Positions 39,101 through 50,067 of a DNA stretch of 64,000 nucleotides are shown in pieces. The stretch is taken from NCBI GenBank assembly GCA_004154925.1, contig QJNS01000304.1, positions 19,401-83,400 of the forward strand. Reading direction: 5' to 3'. Numbering within the stretch: the stretch's first letter is position 1; the number at the start of each line of letters is the position of its first letter. Origin of the DNA: Monosporascus cannonballus (taxonomy: Eukaryota; Ascomycota; Sordariomycetes; Xylariales). Below the pieces are notes generated by a model, which did no database searches, was not told the DNA's origin, and saw nothing but the letters and a program-made list of their open reading frames with translations. Made by a program: the position numbers and the translations under genes.

Positions 39101-42100
39101 AAATAAATAAGGATATCGTCAAGATAAACAAATACGAATTTATCCAAAAATTATCGGAAGGTAATTATTATCAAATTTTAGAAACTGGCGGAAGCGTTAA
39201 TAAATCCCATAGGTATTATTTTATATTCGTAAAGTCCATATATTATTTTAAATACCGTTTTTTATTTTTTTTCTTTAGTTATTTTGATATAATAATAATT
39301 ATTGCGAAAATTAAGCGCCGTAAATTATTTAATTTTACTGGCATTTTCCTTTAAAGTATTTATAAAAATTAAAGGATATCCGTTTTTAATTATAATATTA
39401 TTTAATTATTTATAATCGATTATTTTTCGGTAAATAGGGTTTCCGTTCTTATTAATTTTTTATTTGCCATTTTTAGTTTTTGGTATTATAAGGATTAGAT
39501 ATTTAGCAAAGGAATTAAAAAATTAAATATATTTTTTTTTCAAATTTAATTATATATTTTTCTATAAAGTTTTTAACTTTTTTGGGTTTATATAGTAAAT
39601 TTTGTAAAACTTAAAATAATGCCCTTTTTTAATAAATATCTAATAATTTTATTAACCGTATGGCAGTAATTCATAATTTTCTTTATTTTTGAATAATTTT
39701 TTAAATTTTTGATATTCCGGAAGTATTGCAAAAATCTAATTAGGAATCCGTATTTCCTTAATAATATAGCAAATTTCTCGATTATCTTTATTTGGTATTT
39801 CGTCCCAGAAAAATATTTTCTTTTTTTAATTAATCCGTAAATTGTTAAAATAAAGTTAAGGTATTTTTAAAATAATATCGTATCTGGAAATGTTAACGAT
39901 ATTTAATAAAACGCGTTTTTAATATCCTTGAATTTATATTGGGAATTTTTCCGTTTTTCGAAAAATTTGTCCGTTTTCGTAAGTAAATAGGCTGCCGTTT
40001 ACCGTACGTAACTTATAAAACTTTAATTTATATTTTTAAGGAATTTGATATTTTTCTGTTATTACGGGGGAAATAAAATTATTTTTTATTTCGGAATTAA
40101 TTATAACCTTAAGTACTTTATTTTTATATCGAAAAGGGATCTTAATTTAATTACGCGTTTTTTTCGTTATTTTGTATAAAGTTTTGTTAATTAAGGTTTT
40201 TTGATACCTTATTTTCGAAGGCCTTTATAATTTTTTGATTTTTAATAATTTCCGATTTAAACGAACCTTTATTTGCAAGTTTTTTTAATAACATATTTAA
40301 TGCATTAATTGTTTTTGTACCGGAACCATATTTTCTTGCCGTATTTGCACTAAGGCTTCAAAATCTGGTTCTTTTTTTAATTTACCTTTTTGTTCCGTAT
40401 TTTCCGAATTATGGGATTAAAAAGGTAAATTTCCGAAAAAGATGTTTTTATATTTAGGAGCTTGTATTAAATACAAAATATCAGGGAGTAACATAGGTAT
40501 CCTTACGATATAACTTTTTAATTCCGTTTTAATTTGGGGTGTAAATAATAAAACTTAAGATATTCTGGTTATTAAGGAATTTTAATTTATCGGCACTTAT
40601 CGTTTAATTTGGTAAAAATCTTATTATTTTATCCGGGCCAAAAATTATTATTTTTTTTGGCTTTAAAATAAATAAAATAATTGTCCTAATAATAAGTAGT
40701 AAAATGTAATAAATCGTAAAGGTTTACTAATAGTATTTTTTTGTAAATAATATATTTTAGGAATTTATAAAGTTTTAAGGATAATTATCCGTAATTATTA
40801 ATATTTAATTGAAATTAACCGTCCTTTATATGCATTTTATATTTCTGGGAATTAAAGTAATATTAATATCTTAATTTTATGGTTATTTTGAAAATTATTT
40901 ATCCGGGATAATATTTATAGGTTTTAACCTTAAAATCCTGGCAAATAAAACAATTTTCGTATTTTAAGTTATTATTCTAAATTTAAGTAATTATAATAAT
41001 AATAAATTCTGGCTGGAAAAAAATCGAATTAATTTTTTTTTCTGCCTTATTATCAGTTTTTTGTTCAGCCGTTTTAACTTTTTTTTGGGGTTAAGGAATT
41101 TTTTTTTTAAAGTTCCTTTTGGCGGGGGAGCAATATTTGTTCTTAAAATGCCCTTTTTTGCCATAATTAAAATATTTTATTTTGGATTTATTTTTTTTGG
41201 GTTTTTTCGAAGCGGAACTTGCTTCCTTTTAAGGTTTGCCTTTATCTTTTTTGGTTTAGCTATTAAAGCTTTTATCGTTATTTCGTTTATTGGTTTTTTT
41301 TTTCAAAATACCGATTAAAGGTTTGTCGGTCGGCGATAATAACCTTATTTATATATTTTGCAAAAGATCCAGTTTTAATTTTTATATATAATTTGTTTTT
41401 AACCTAAAACTTTAAGCCATTATAATAAAAATAAAATAACGCGTTTTTTGGTAAATTCGAAATGGCGGCCAAGCGGTTAAATTTTGTTATATATTTAGAT
41501 ATTAATTTAATTTGGTAAAAAAAATAAAACTGCTTAATAACGTTTTATTTTTTATCGGGATTACCGAATAAAACGCATATTTTTTTTTAAAGTTTTCGTA
41601 ATTGTTAAAAATATAATTAATAAGGTCCGAAAATTCCTTTAAATATTTTTTAAGCTAATTTGTCAAAATAGGTTTAAATTATTAGCAAATTCGTCCGATT
41701 AATAATTAAAAAATAATTATTATTTTTTAATATTCTTCCGGCAAAAAATTTTTATAAAACTTAAGGTAAAACTTTGCCTAAACCAAAAATCTATTAAGGT
41801 TTTTTAATTTGTCGTAAAGCTTAAGGGAAGTTAGCTTATAGCCCTTGACGTCTGGCATTCCATAGTAACTAAAGGGTGGAATAATTTTTTCCCGTATCCA
41901 AATTACGCCGAACAATAACAGGGTTAAGGTTTTTTCTTACGTTCGCCTTGGGTCCAGCAAAAGGGGTCGGTAACCGGCCCCTTAGCTTCGCCTTTTGGAA
42001 AAGCCAAATTAAGGAAAAGTTAGCTTTTTTCCTTTTATAAACCGAGCATTTTTTTTTTAAAGTTTGGATTTCCGTTATTAAGGCATTTAATTTCTCTTTC

Positions 42101-42300
42101 GCAATAAGTTTTTTTTTTTAGTTTTCGGCCCCATATTTTTTTCAACCTTTTTTTAGCCGTTTTTTTTTCCGACTTCTTTCCTTAAACTTTAATAATATCC
42201 TTAGGGGCCGGGGTAAGTTATTATTTAAGTTGCGAAAATAACGGGTTTTCTTAAAATTAAATAATAAAAGGTATTATATTATTAATTAATTAGAAAATTT
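36150..42300 (-). pseudogene. gag-pol relic of B2
   Basis: On the minus strand. The Gag zinc knuckle is at 41133-41174, with three Cys codons changed to TAT and the His kept. The RT site YLDDIL is intact at 39109-39126. The C-terminal region at 36865-37152 remains open for 95 codons, ending in a chromodomain start (DEYEIKRILNFKIIKNKIQYLIK), then a stop where Trp stood. It is collinear with B1 but in opposite orientation. A plus-strand frame at 41061-41318 is only the mirror of Gag. Confidence 0.85.
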
Positions 42301-42484
42301 TTTTAATAAGGGGTAAATCGTTAAATCTTATTAATAATATTTTTTTGGTTAATAATAAAAATCGTATATATTATTTATCTTTTGAACGTTATTTTATATT
42401 ATTGTTTATATTAAGTTTAAAAAAACTTATATCTTAATTAGGCGGTAAATTATTTGTCGGCTATTAATTAAAAAATTATTAAAA

Positions 42485-42914
42485 TATAATAAACTTATTA
42501 TATATTTGTTTAGAAATATAAGTAATATCTGAAAAAGGTTTTAATTTATAGGTAATAATAAGGCGAAAAATAATTTAATATATTTGTTAAAAAGATTTTA
42601 AGGTATTTTTTTTTAATTAAAAAATAATATAATTATTTTTGGCTAAAAGTTTAAATTAATAATTAAAAAATAAAAAATTAAGTAAGTAATTATTTACATA
42701 AAAAATCCAAACCTTATATATTTTTCTTATTTTTCATATTTTTTATAATTTTTAAGAATTTGGAAAAACCATAATATCTATCGTCCACGAATCTTCTGGT
42801 ATCTCTGGAAATTAACAAAGACCCAAGGTTTATCCGATAAAAGGTGGAGATCCCGAGCGTTTCCAACTTCCTGGGCCTCCTTTGGGCCTAATGGAGTCCC
42901 TTCTAAACGTAACA
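42485..42914 (-). repeat. 5' LTR of B2
   Basis: Starts TATAATAAACTTATTATATA where the other LTR has TATAACGAACCAGTCATACA. The differences are C-to-T or G-to-A transitions. Ends CGTAACA. Confidence 0.9.
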
Positions 42915-43335
42915 TTTGATGGAAAAACAAAATAATATTCGAAAAACTTTTTCATAAGATTTATTATGCAATTAAAAAGATTTAAATTTTAAACTAAATT
43001 GTTAAAATATTTTCGAAATATTGCAAGTTTAAAAATTATTTTATATTCTATAAAACCTGTTATATTAACATTAAAAAGTTACAAAAATTATAAAAAAGTA
43101 TATATTAAGTTTTTTAAATTTTAAGTAAATTTCTTAATATTTAATATATTTAAACTTAAAAATTAAAAACTGAATATTAAATTAAACGACAATCCTATTT
43201 ATCAGCATATAATGAATTACAAATAATTAAATAATATCATTATAAAAAAGGTATACTCTTAAACCGTTATAAATATCTTAAAGAAAAACGTTAGTAAAAT
43301 AAAATGGTTTACCGGATTAAATTTCCGAAAAACTA

Positions 43336-43843
43336 AGTTGGTAATCCGGCTTACTGGCTTACCACCAGTAAGTTGGTGATCTATCACGTGATCTGCCCCA
43401 CCGCGCACTTGTGGTTAGGTCATTGTTACGACCCAAACCCAAGATCGGTCTCGAAAACGGTCGGACCCACACAGGAAGGTCACGTGATTTGGATCTCTCT
43501 TGGCAGCAAGATCCAAATGAATCCATACAGAACCAACTAAATCCAATGGCATTGGATCTATGGCAATGTCAAGATCCAATGGAGATCCAATCAATCCAGA
43601 AGGGATATATACGCTCATCATTTCCATAGTTTAGATAGCTTCAGCTTGCAATACCACATCTTTACCCAAGGCACCCTTGGAATTACGAGACGTGGCACGA
43701 TTACTGTATCTATTGCTCAGATTCCCACGATACTCCTGCCAACATAAACCCGTACGACTAAGGTTTAATAGTTGGTTAAACCTCCTAGCCGTCACAGTCA
43801 TGACAGACCGTTCCTGGAAACCGTGGCTTGCTGGGTCATGACA
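43336..43843 (-). repeat. Truncated LTR 'E' containing a solo LTR
   Basis: 43336-43423 and 43802-43843 together match the terminal half of the solo LTR at 25941-26255 (AATCCGGCTTACTGGCTTAC; CCGTTCCTGGAAACCGTGGC). It ends GGGTCATGACA. The half carrying TGTGACGGC is missing. It is not RIP-mutated. Confidence 0.7.
43424..43796 (+). mobile_element. A-family solo LTR, not RIP-mutated, TSD GTCAT
   Basis: 373 bp, TGTTACGACCC...CCTAGCCGTCACA, flanked by GTCAT at 43419-43423 and 43797-43801. Serves as the near-ancestral version of the LTR of element A. Frames on both strands inside it (43411-43629) are not genes. Confidence 0.95.
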
Positions 43844-44560
43844 ATAAGTTTATTTGCTACCCTAAAACAGAGGTACCGTTACTGGTTCCGCGAACGTTGT
43901 TATAAACGGGCTTCCGAGGTTACAAATAAAACCGATTTTTTTTAGATATTCGCAAAAACATAGAAAAAGATTATAATAACCTTAAAATATATTATAAAAC
44001 GTTAGGTTGTAACAAGTTTACGTCTTATTAACAAAAGGAAGATATTAAATCATAGGTACGTTAAGGAAAAAAAGGCGATGGCGAATGTACCCGTTCTAAG
44101 ATCGATTCGTACCATAGAACGCCTTAATTTTTTTAGCCAGATAGCTGCTTTAAGTATTAAAACGCCCAAATTATTTAGGGAATTAGCCCGGTTCGAAAAA
44201 TCCCTGGTAAAAGTTAATTTAACGTACGGGAATCCTACCGTACGCTTTTTGTTTTGCAAGTTCGCCAAGGCTTTTAACGATAAAACCGCCAAGTTTTCCG
44301 CCGCCGAGATTTATAATAATTAATTAATTATAGCTCTTAAAAAATCGAAACCCAAAAAGCGTAGGAAAATGCAGCCCGAGCCAAATAAAGACTTCGTAAA
44401 GATGATCTTGGTTAAAAAGGTGAAAGTAGGGCTGAAGGCCCCTGCGAAGGAATGCTTTACCGTTATTTGGAAAAATCAAAAGCAAAACGAGCTTTCCGAA
44501 AGCGAAGAAAATAGCGAGGTGGAACTGGATTGCATTATTATACGTTTTATTTAGTATGGA
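43844..44560 (+). pseudogene. Unrecognised protein-coding relic
   Basis: Two neighbouring plus-strand frames in the same phase, 44078-44323 (81 codons) and 44369-44554 (61 codons), are separated by a single stop and read like one basic protein. The segment includes RELARFEKSLVKVNLTYGNP and FLFCKFAKAFNDKTAKF, then KKSKPKKRRK, and ends in an acidic stretch (SESEENSEVELD). The first ATG at 44078 lacks upstream promoter support, and upstream sequence (about 43930-44060) reads as protein in another frame. Composition is intermediate between the isochore and the island. A transposon-derived or ancient gene relic is possible; no family identified. Confidence 0.35.
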
Positions 44561-44760
44561 ATCAATTAATTAAGTGGTTATTGAAATATTATTATTTGTA
44601 TGGAGAGGCTGTTATGGCGATGGCTTCAAAATTAGGTGGAGCGTTGATGGGGTGGAGCGCGGATGGGGGGGTCATCTTAAATAGGTTCGTGTATATGTAT
44701 TTATTTATCTATGTAATAATTAATCGATCTAGATAGTCACAATAATAACGATAGCAATTA
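44561..44760. promoter_or_regulatory. Putative upstream region of the 44761 gene
   Basis: GC-normal on the left, AT-rich on the right, with TATATG at 44692-44697, about 65 bp before the ATG. No other motif recognised. Confidence 0.3.
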
Positions 44761-45255
44761 ATGGGCATTATTACATTACTTACCAGTTTTGTAAGTTTTG
44801 GCGTAACGGTACGGGGTGCTATTATGATAGTCCCCGTTTCTACTTTTTTGTAGATCCCGGTCATAGCGATTGATTCGATTCGGACTGAGCTATATAAGGG
44901 CCAAAACGGTGCTCACCGTCGAAAAGTCCTTCTGTTTGATCTCCATGTCTCTCGTCTCCTATATGATCCTGCTTTGCTCCGATCATGGCATTGCGAAAAC
45001 TTTCGAGCTCAAACTTTCCAGATCAAACTCAATCTCGAACCTGACTTTTATTACGGTGTGAGAAATCAAATCGAGTTGTTATTGAGAGCCTGGAATGCCG
45101 TTCATAAGCTGGAGATTTGCTGCTATGTAGAGAGTTGGCCATCGACGACGATGCTAGTCCACGGAGAACCGTTTTACAAAATGCTATTACGCGGACTGCT
45201 TGCCTGTTGGGGGGACGGCGTCAGGGATCTTCTTTTTTCTGCCCTCTCCATCTAG
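44761..45255 (+). CDS. Candidate two-exon small secreted (effector-like) protein, 143 aa
   Basis: Proposed exons 44761-44790 and 44854-45255. The 63-bp intron has donor GTAAGT and an acceptor in a pyrimidine run (TACTTTTTTGTAG), a normal size for fungi; without splicing the frame stops at the TAG. Exon 1 gives 10 codons from ATG. Joined in phase with exon 2, the first 15 residues form a short hydrophobic stretch with small residues at the end (VIA), like a secretory signal. The mature part has four cysteines, at residues 57, 99, 100 and 128, and segments such as NQIELLLRAWNAVHKLEICC. I recognise no family. Setting, size and intron fit effector genes of fungi with AT isochores. The alternative is that exon 2 is the 3' end of a larger fungal gene whose upstream part was lost. 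An open frame of this length can arise by chance, so the splice and signal features carry the call. Confidence 0.5.
44791..44853 (+). other. Predicted intron
   Basis: GTAAGT donor, TTTTTTGTAG acceptor, 63 bp. A weak branch-like GCGTAAC lies near the 5' end and TCTAC near the 3' end, so branch-point support is only moderate. Confidence 0.5.
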
Positions 45256-46838
45256 CTATAGTGGCTAAGGCCCAAAGACAGCCTCTCATTATGGACTGCT
45301 GCTGTACAGCACCGACCATCTCGGCTCCGGGGTGGACGTAGATGTGCCATGGCCTGTGATACGAGACCTAGCGAGACAGAAAGAGTAAGGTACGGGGTCA
45401 AGTGAAAGTCGGGGTGTCCTTGTTGAAATAAGAGCCGGACGTCTCTAACCGTATTCTTGATATCTCTACATTGACTGCCCTGGAGAAGGATTCGGTCTTG
45501 TTCTGCATAGATTTCCGTGACGCTGGTTAATCTATCTTCATGCCGATATTAGTAGTCAGCACGATAGCGATAGAGGAGGGTTCAGGAGAGTTAACATACT
45601 AGAAACCCCTCTCGCATTCCGTTAGGAAGTCTTTCCGTAGGTTTTATCTCGCCCCTGGCGGAGTGGAGGCTCGCGGCGAGAATATCCTGTAGCAAACGTA
45701 TGGGGTTACGGGGCAAGCCCCAACCGCTAGCAGTTCGAACTCGTGATCACCCTTTAAGCCATTGCCGGCCTGTCTGAGCTCAATTATGACTTTATTATTG
45801 TTAGAATCATCATCGGTGGGATCGAGCCTCCTCTTGAGATTATGGAGGTTGGGTCGGTAAAATGATCTCATTTGACTGTACAGAATCTTGGGGGCCCTCG
45901 TCCAGGGTAGCCTCTCGGACACGGAAGGGATCTTCATGGGCTCAATAGTATTGATCCCTTTGCCCACCTTACCTACCTCGAGGGACTGGGGGCGAGAGTG
46001 TATAAGGCATCGATGATCTACAAGCTTCCTAGCGAAGTTTGTCACCTAATCGCGGACGTCATTGCCACATCTCCAGTATCCTGCTCAGATGGAGCCACAC
46101 CGTTACTCCCCATACGGCCTCGAACGTGACCCATGTTCGCATGGTGGCTATCGTGGTAAAGCGAGGGCATCATAGCCGGCGGTCCGTAACCGTAGCCATA
46201 ACCCCATGTCGCCACCTCCTTGAGGTCAGAGTTAACAGCAGGGAACGGGCAGGGGAATAGGCGGTTTCGGTCCAGCAAGGATGACGCTATTGTTGGTAAC
46301 AGGGAACTAGGCGGGCCAGCGCCGATTGAGGCAGCGTGTCGTGTCGACGAGGGCATTGTGGTTGAAGGCGAGCTGGTGGAATGAGGAGAACTTTATGGTT
46401 GAGCAGGACAGCAGGAAACCACCGTCCATAGACAGGAGACGCAAGTTAGTCGGAGAGCTGTGAAGTTCCAGGTCAAACTGTCGTGAGTGGGGTAAAATAT
46501 AAAGATTCCGGCAGGCCGAGGAATGCTGGTTGTCTGCCCCAATGGCTCGTTTCTGCGAGGTGCGAAAGACACGATCTATCATGGGTCAGGTTAGTAAGGA
46601 ATTAGAGGAGGAATGGGAACATATTTGTAAACTTGAAGACTGCCACCCGATAACGAGCATAAGTAATGGCAAGACGCCCATTCACAGTATGGGGGAAGGC
46701 ACAGCCCGGAGGTCAAAACAACAGAAGTTCAGCTTACTATTTAGTGATCAAAAGGCAGGAAAGAACCGTAGGGTCTAGTAAACTGCTGTGCGATAGGCGG
46801 CGAAAAGAATCCCTTTGGTAAGAAACGAAGACACTCGC
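45256..46838. other. GC-normal island DNA, no secure gene
   Basis: Several medium frames exist. On minus: 46582-46307, 46356-46042 (with a GYGYGYG run) and 46045-45644 (no ATG at its start), overlapping end to end. On plus: 46530-46778. At this GC content, frames of about 100 codons occur by chance several times in 4-5 kb. I found no splice pattern or domain that joins them. An eroded minus-strand gene is possible. Confidence 0.35.
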
Positions 46839-46839
46839 T

Positions 46840-47215
46840 GAAGAGAGCTAGTTGGGATCTCGTCGGTGTGAAAGCTTGTTCCGAGATGCAACGACGTGAT
46901 AGCTAGTTCACAGTTCCACAATGTGACAGCTGTTGAGAATCTCGGTGATGTGAGAGATGGTTGAGGTTCTCACTAGTAAGGGAGCTGGCTGGGAGTCTGG
47001 CCGATATAAAAACTAGTTGAAATCATGTCCGGTTGAGAATGATATCAGAAGAGCTGGTTAAGAATCTCTCATCGAATGAGGTAACTAAAAGTCTGACCGG
47101 AGAATGATGGTTGAGCCACGTAAAGCTGAGAATTACGCCAACTTGAGAATTACTTGTAGAAAAGATATGACCGGAAATCTCGCCGAAAAGAGCCAGCTGA
47201 GAGTCTAGTCAACGA
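46840..47215. repeat. Diverged minisatellite, period 27-28 bp
   Basis: About a dozen degenerate units, best kept from 46848 to 47010. Successive units start CTAGTTGGGATCTCG, CTTGTTCCGAG, CTAGTTCACAG, CTGTTGAGAATCTCGG, ATGGTTGAGG and CTGGCTGGGAGTCTGG, with lengths of 27 or 28 bp. The idealised unit resembles GAGCTGGTTGAGAATCTCG plus 8 more bases. Later units are irregular (AGCTGGTTAAGAATCTC, CCAGCTGAGAGTC). No frame stays open across it. Confidence 0.75.
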
Positions 47216-49035
47216 AACAATGTCCCGAAGTCCCAGGTACGGTCAAACTAGGTCTGCTGTCTACAATACGTAAGACATTAACAATACATGAAAGGTCGAC
47301 GACGGGTAAGAGGTTGACCACATTACAATGTATGAGCCGCTGCGTTTTGCCCGTGTTGGTTCAACTTGAGGCTGAAGCGTCATTGATACATCTCAAGGTG
47401 ACATAGCTGTATCTTGCCAATGTAATTGATTGGGATAATGGACCGAAAGTATTATGATACGAACTGATTGGTCACGTACTGGCCTGGAAACCGTCTGAAA
47501 ATTCCCCATATCTTCGTAACTCTGCCTGTCGGAAATTCGGGGTCTCTTTAAAATCCGCCTCAACCCCCTCGGCCATACGTACCTGCGTAAAAGTGGAAGA
47601 GTACGTACACAGGTTACCGAAGCTGCTCCTAAGCGGATTCTCTTATGCCGATCGGGTAGGATAGCTACCGCCCTAACATACATATTTCATGTCATACTTT
47701 GTACAAAAGAGACGGGTCGTTAGTGGTGCATAATGCCTTGCTTCCACCTGTATATCTGCGCAATTATCGTACTACGGAAAGTTTCCGAATCGCTTTTACG
47801 ATAGTCAGCATCTCCAGACTGTTATAATATAGGTTCCTCAACTTGCTGGTCTGCTGGTTGGTCCAAAGACTTGTTGGCGTCCCACGCACTCTACTTTGGG
47901 GCCGTCTGATAGATCGACGCCTTGCGCCACTGTGGTGCCGGTATGAACGAAACGGGGAACCGACGGCGCATCCTGCTTGAAACGCTGCTGAACATAAATG
48001 GCCATCGCATCCAGCGCGTACGACTCCGCGTTTAGAAATCGTACAAGAGGTGTCGAAGGGGTGGGGTGAGTCGCTTATGCTCTGAAAGGCATCCGGGGGT
48101 GAGGCTACATGTGTAACAAACTTAGAATCCAAATGAAGGTCCAGAACCCCTTGTCCCAAGCGCTGTATACCGGATATCCGGCATTTCCAACCGCAGACAT
48201 ACGTCCCAAACAGCAACCGTGGGGATCCTCAAGTGGTTGATCCGATTAAGTAACGGAATGAATGGTGTTGGCGTACCAATTATTCTCACAACCCCGCACA
48301 CAGTGTTATACAACATTGAATACGGTACGTTGAAAGCGTTGTGCTATCTAACAAAGAGCCTCGCAGACAGAGATGGATATTGCCCGGATCTTTTGTTCAG
48401 GCGCCTGCTCTCTGTAGCGTAGGCTTTAGACTACCTTACAATTAACCAATGCAACCGAAAGCGACTGTAACGCCGCGGGAGCCTAGCAAGGGCTAGATTA
48501 ATCGTACTATAGAGGCTGCCAGCGCACCCTACAACCTTCGCGTTCTAGGTTCCAATGCTGACAGTGGCGTACTGGGCACAACATAATTGAGTCGAGAAGC
48601 GACTCACGTATGCAACGGAGCACCCAGTCGTTACGACTGGAGACCAGGGCTGCTGCTGCATACGCATATTGAACTACATGCATCTGCCCCCCTGACCACC
48701 ATGTTTCTGGACTAGACTTTCGCCTTATCTTACAGTAAAAGGTAGGCCCCTCCAGTCTGTTCAGATCACGTCGCAAAGGGATGCTACGTCTTTCCGATGC
48801 GCTTATTCATAGAGGGAGGAAACCGGAATACCCGTATGCAACCCCCCGAATACTCTGTGTATTAAGCCATAAAATCGAGTGTATAAAGCTCGCAATGCAT
48901 AACGAATTCAAGCCATGCTTAAGCGTGAAGTGCATTCGTAGTAGCGATTAGACCCGGCATAGCCACGGAGCAGTTTTTGACATGATGACCGAGAGACTAA
49001 CTGTTCCTAGAGCCATGAGGGGACCTAGACTATTT
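47216..49035. other. GC-normal DNA without recognisable genes
   Basis: Minus-strand frames at 47393-47683, 47764-48216 and 48507-48776, and plus at 48219-48422, are present. Several begin at non-ATG codons and none shows a domain, signal peptide or splice context I trust. The minus-strand GTATGT near 48199 could be a splice donor after a 38-codon ATG frame, but the downstream frame stops quickly. Confidence 0.4.
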
Positions 49036-49170
49036 TAGAGTTTGCAATGGGTACCCAATGGGTACCCACGGACTACCCACGACCGTAGGTGGGTAACCGT
49101 GGGTAGTCTTGGCATTTTTTCAAAAATACCCACGATTACCTACTTACGAACTAACTACTTACGGGTACCT
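49036..49170 (+). mobile_element. hAT-type terminus (second copy of the MITE family)
   Basis: Starts TAGAGTTTGCAATGGGTACC, like the right end of the 31458-31668 element, and has subterminal GTGGGTA / TACCCAC repeats in both orientations. The opposite end is not found before 50068, so it is truncated or its other end has decayed. Confidence 0.7.
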
Positions 49171-50067
49171 ATTAGATAAAAATTATAATAATATTAAAAT
49201 ATAATATATTAAAAATTCTATGTATTTTAAAAGTAAAATTCCAATTAAATACGTATTGATTTACGTAATAATCGCCATATTTTATAAATTACACAAAATT
49301 AAGTACAAATTATTTAATATCTTATTTTTATAAGTGAAATAAATATACGTTTAAAAAAGTTATTTATAAATATCTTAAAGGTAATTGGAAAAGCTTTCGA
49401 AATATATATTAATATTACTGTTAATTTTATTTTTTTTTTCACAAAGCCGAACGAAAATCGATTTTTTCGAATTATCGCGTTATTGTATTATTTTAAAACT
49501 AAGTCGAGCTAGGAAAATAAAATGATTAAAGTTTACGAAATTTACAAATATTATAACCGAAAAAAAGAGTTCTTAATATTCCGGTAACCGTAAGCTAAAA
49601 ATACCAAAACATTTTTAGAAAATAACTAAAGTAACGATATTTATGTTTCGAATTAAAACGAAAAATATGTATTAATATAACAATTAATACGTTAATAAAA
49701 TAAACAAATAATTAATTTATCAAAATTTGTAGAACCGGAAACCGAATTTGAATTTGTCCGTTATTCAGAAATATAATTTTTTTAAAGTATAATATTAAAA
49801 GATTAAAATTTAATAAAATTAATTGGGAATTTTTTTTCGTTATATATTATCTAAAAACGAATATCGGTAAAATAGCAAAAATAATAAAATATAAAATTAA
49901 TTTAAATATTATTTATTTTTTATATATAAAGAAAATTGAAAATGCCTAATTTAATTTCGGATATTAAGTTTATATTACGTAAATAATTAAAGTCTAATTT
50001 CGACTTAAAATATAAGATTTATTAAAACGTTTTAAAAATTTTAAGAAAAATAAATATAGGCATAATA
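49171..50067. other. AT-rich decayed DNA
   Basis: No open frame. It could be the degraded interior of the hAT element starting at 49036, but no transposase motif is readable. Confidence 0.4.

Larger units (their letters stand above)
35678..42914 (-). mobile_element. Family B element B2, complete, TSD TTTGA
   Basis: LTRs at 35678-36108 (431 bp) and 42485-42914 (430 bp) with TTTGA at 35673-35677 and 42915-42919. Inserted in B3: the flanks join into a segment collinear with B1 near 53190-53215. The left LTR is much less mutated than the right one. Confidence 0.93.
32416..43335 (+). mobile_element. Family B element B3, interrupted and 3'-truncated
   Basis: The 5' LTR is followed by gag and early pol collinear with B1/B4 to about 35673. 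It continues after the nested B2 element at 42920 (GGAAAA-AAAATAAT, then TTTATTATG) up to the RT segment AKWFTGLNF near 43300-43335, where it stops against an LTR. The rest of pol and the 3' LTR are absent. It also carries two short TIR repeats (33541-33659 and 35474-35649). Confidence 0.8.
32820..43335 (+). pseudogene. gag and partial pol relic of B3
   Basis: The gag region at about 33000-34250 is Lys/Asn-rich in the degraded frame and includes a zinc-knuckle relic near 34140-34195. Early pol follows to 35473. After the insertions, the RT N-terminal part resumes at 42920-43335. All frames are closed by TAA/TAG. No part beyond the RT start remains, so this copy lost its catalytic domains by truncation as well as by point mutation. 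Confidence 0.7.

Noticed and set aside
43411..43629. Open frames on both strands, 70-72 codons
   Set aside because: Both lie inside the solo LTR 43424-43796 and its host LTR.
45644..46582. Chain of three overlapping minus-strand frames as one gene
   Set aside because: Frames join only by assuming frameshifts; no splice signals or domain support the chain.
47764..48216. 150-codon minus-strand frame with several cysteines
   Set aside because: Begins with TTG, has no ATG or signal peptide near its start, and such a length is expected by chance in GC-normal DNA of this size.
48507..48683. 58-codon minus-strand frame from an ATG, with four Cys, as a secreted peptide
   Set aside because: The hydrophobic part is weak and no promoter or splice support exists.
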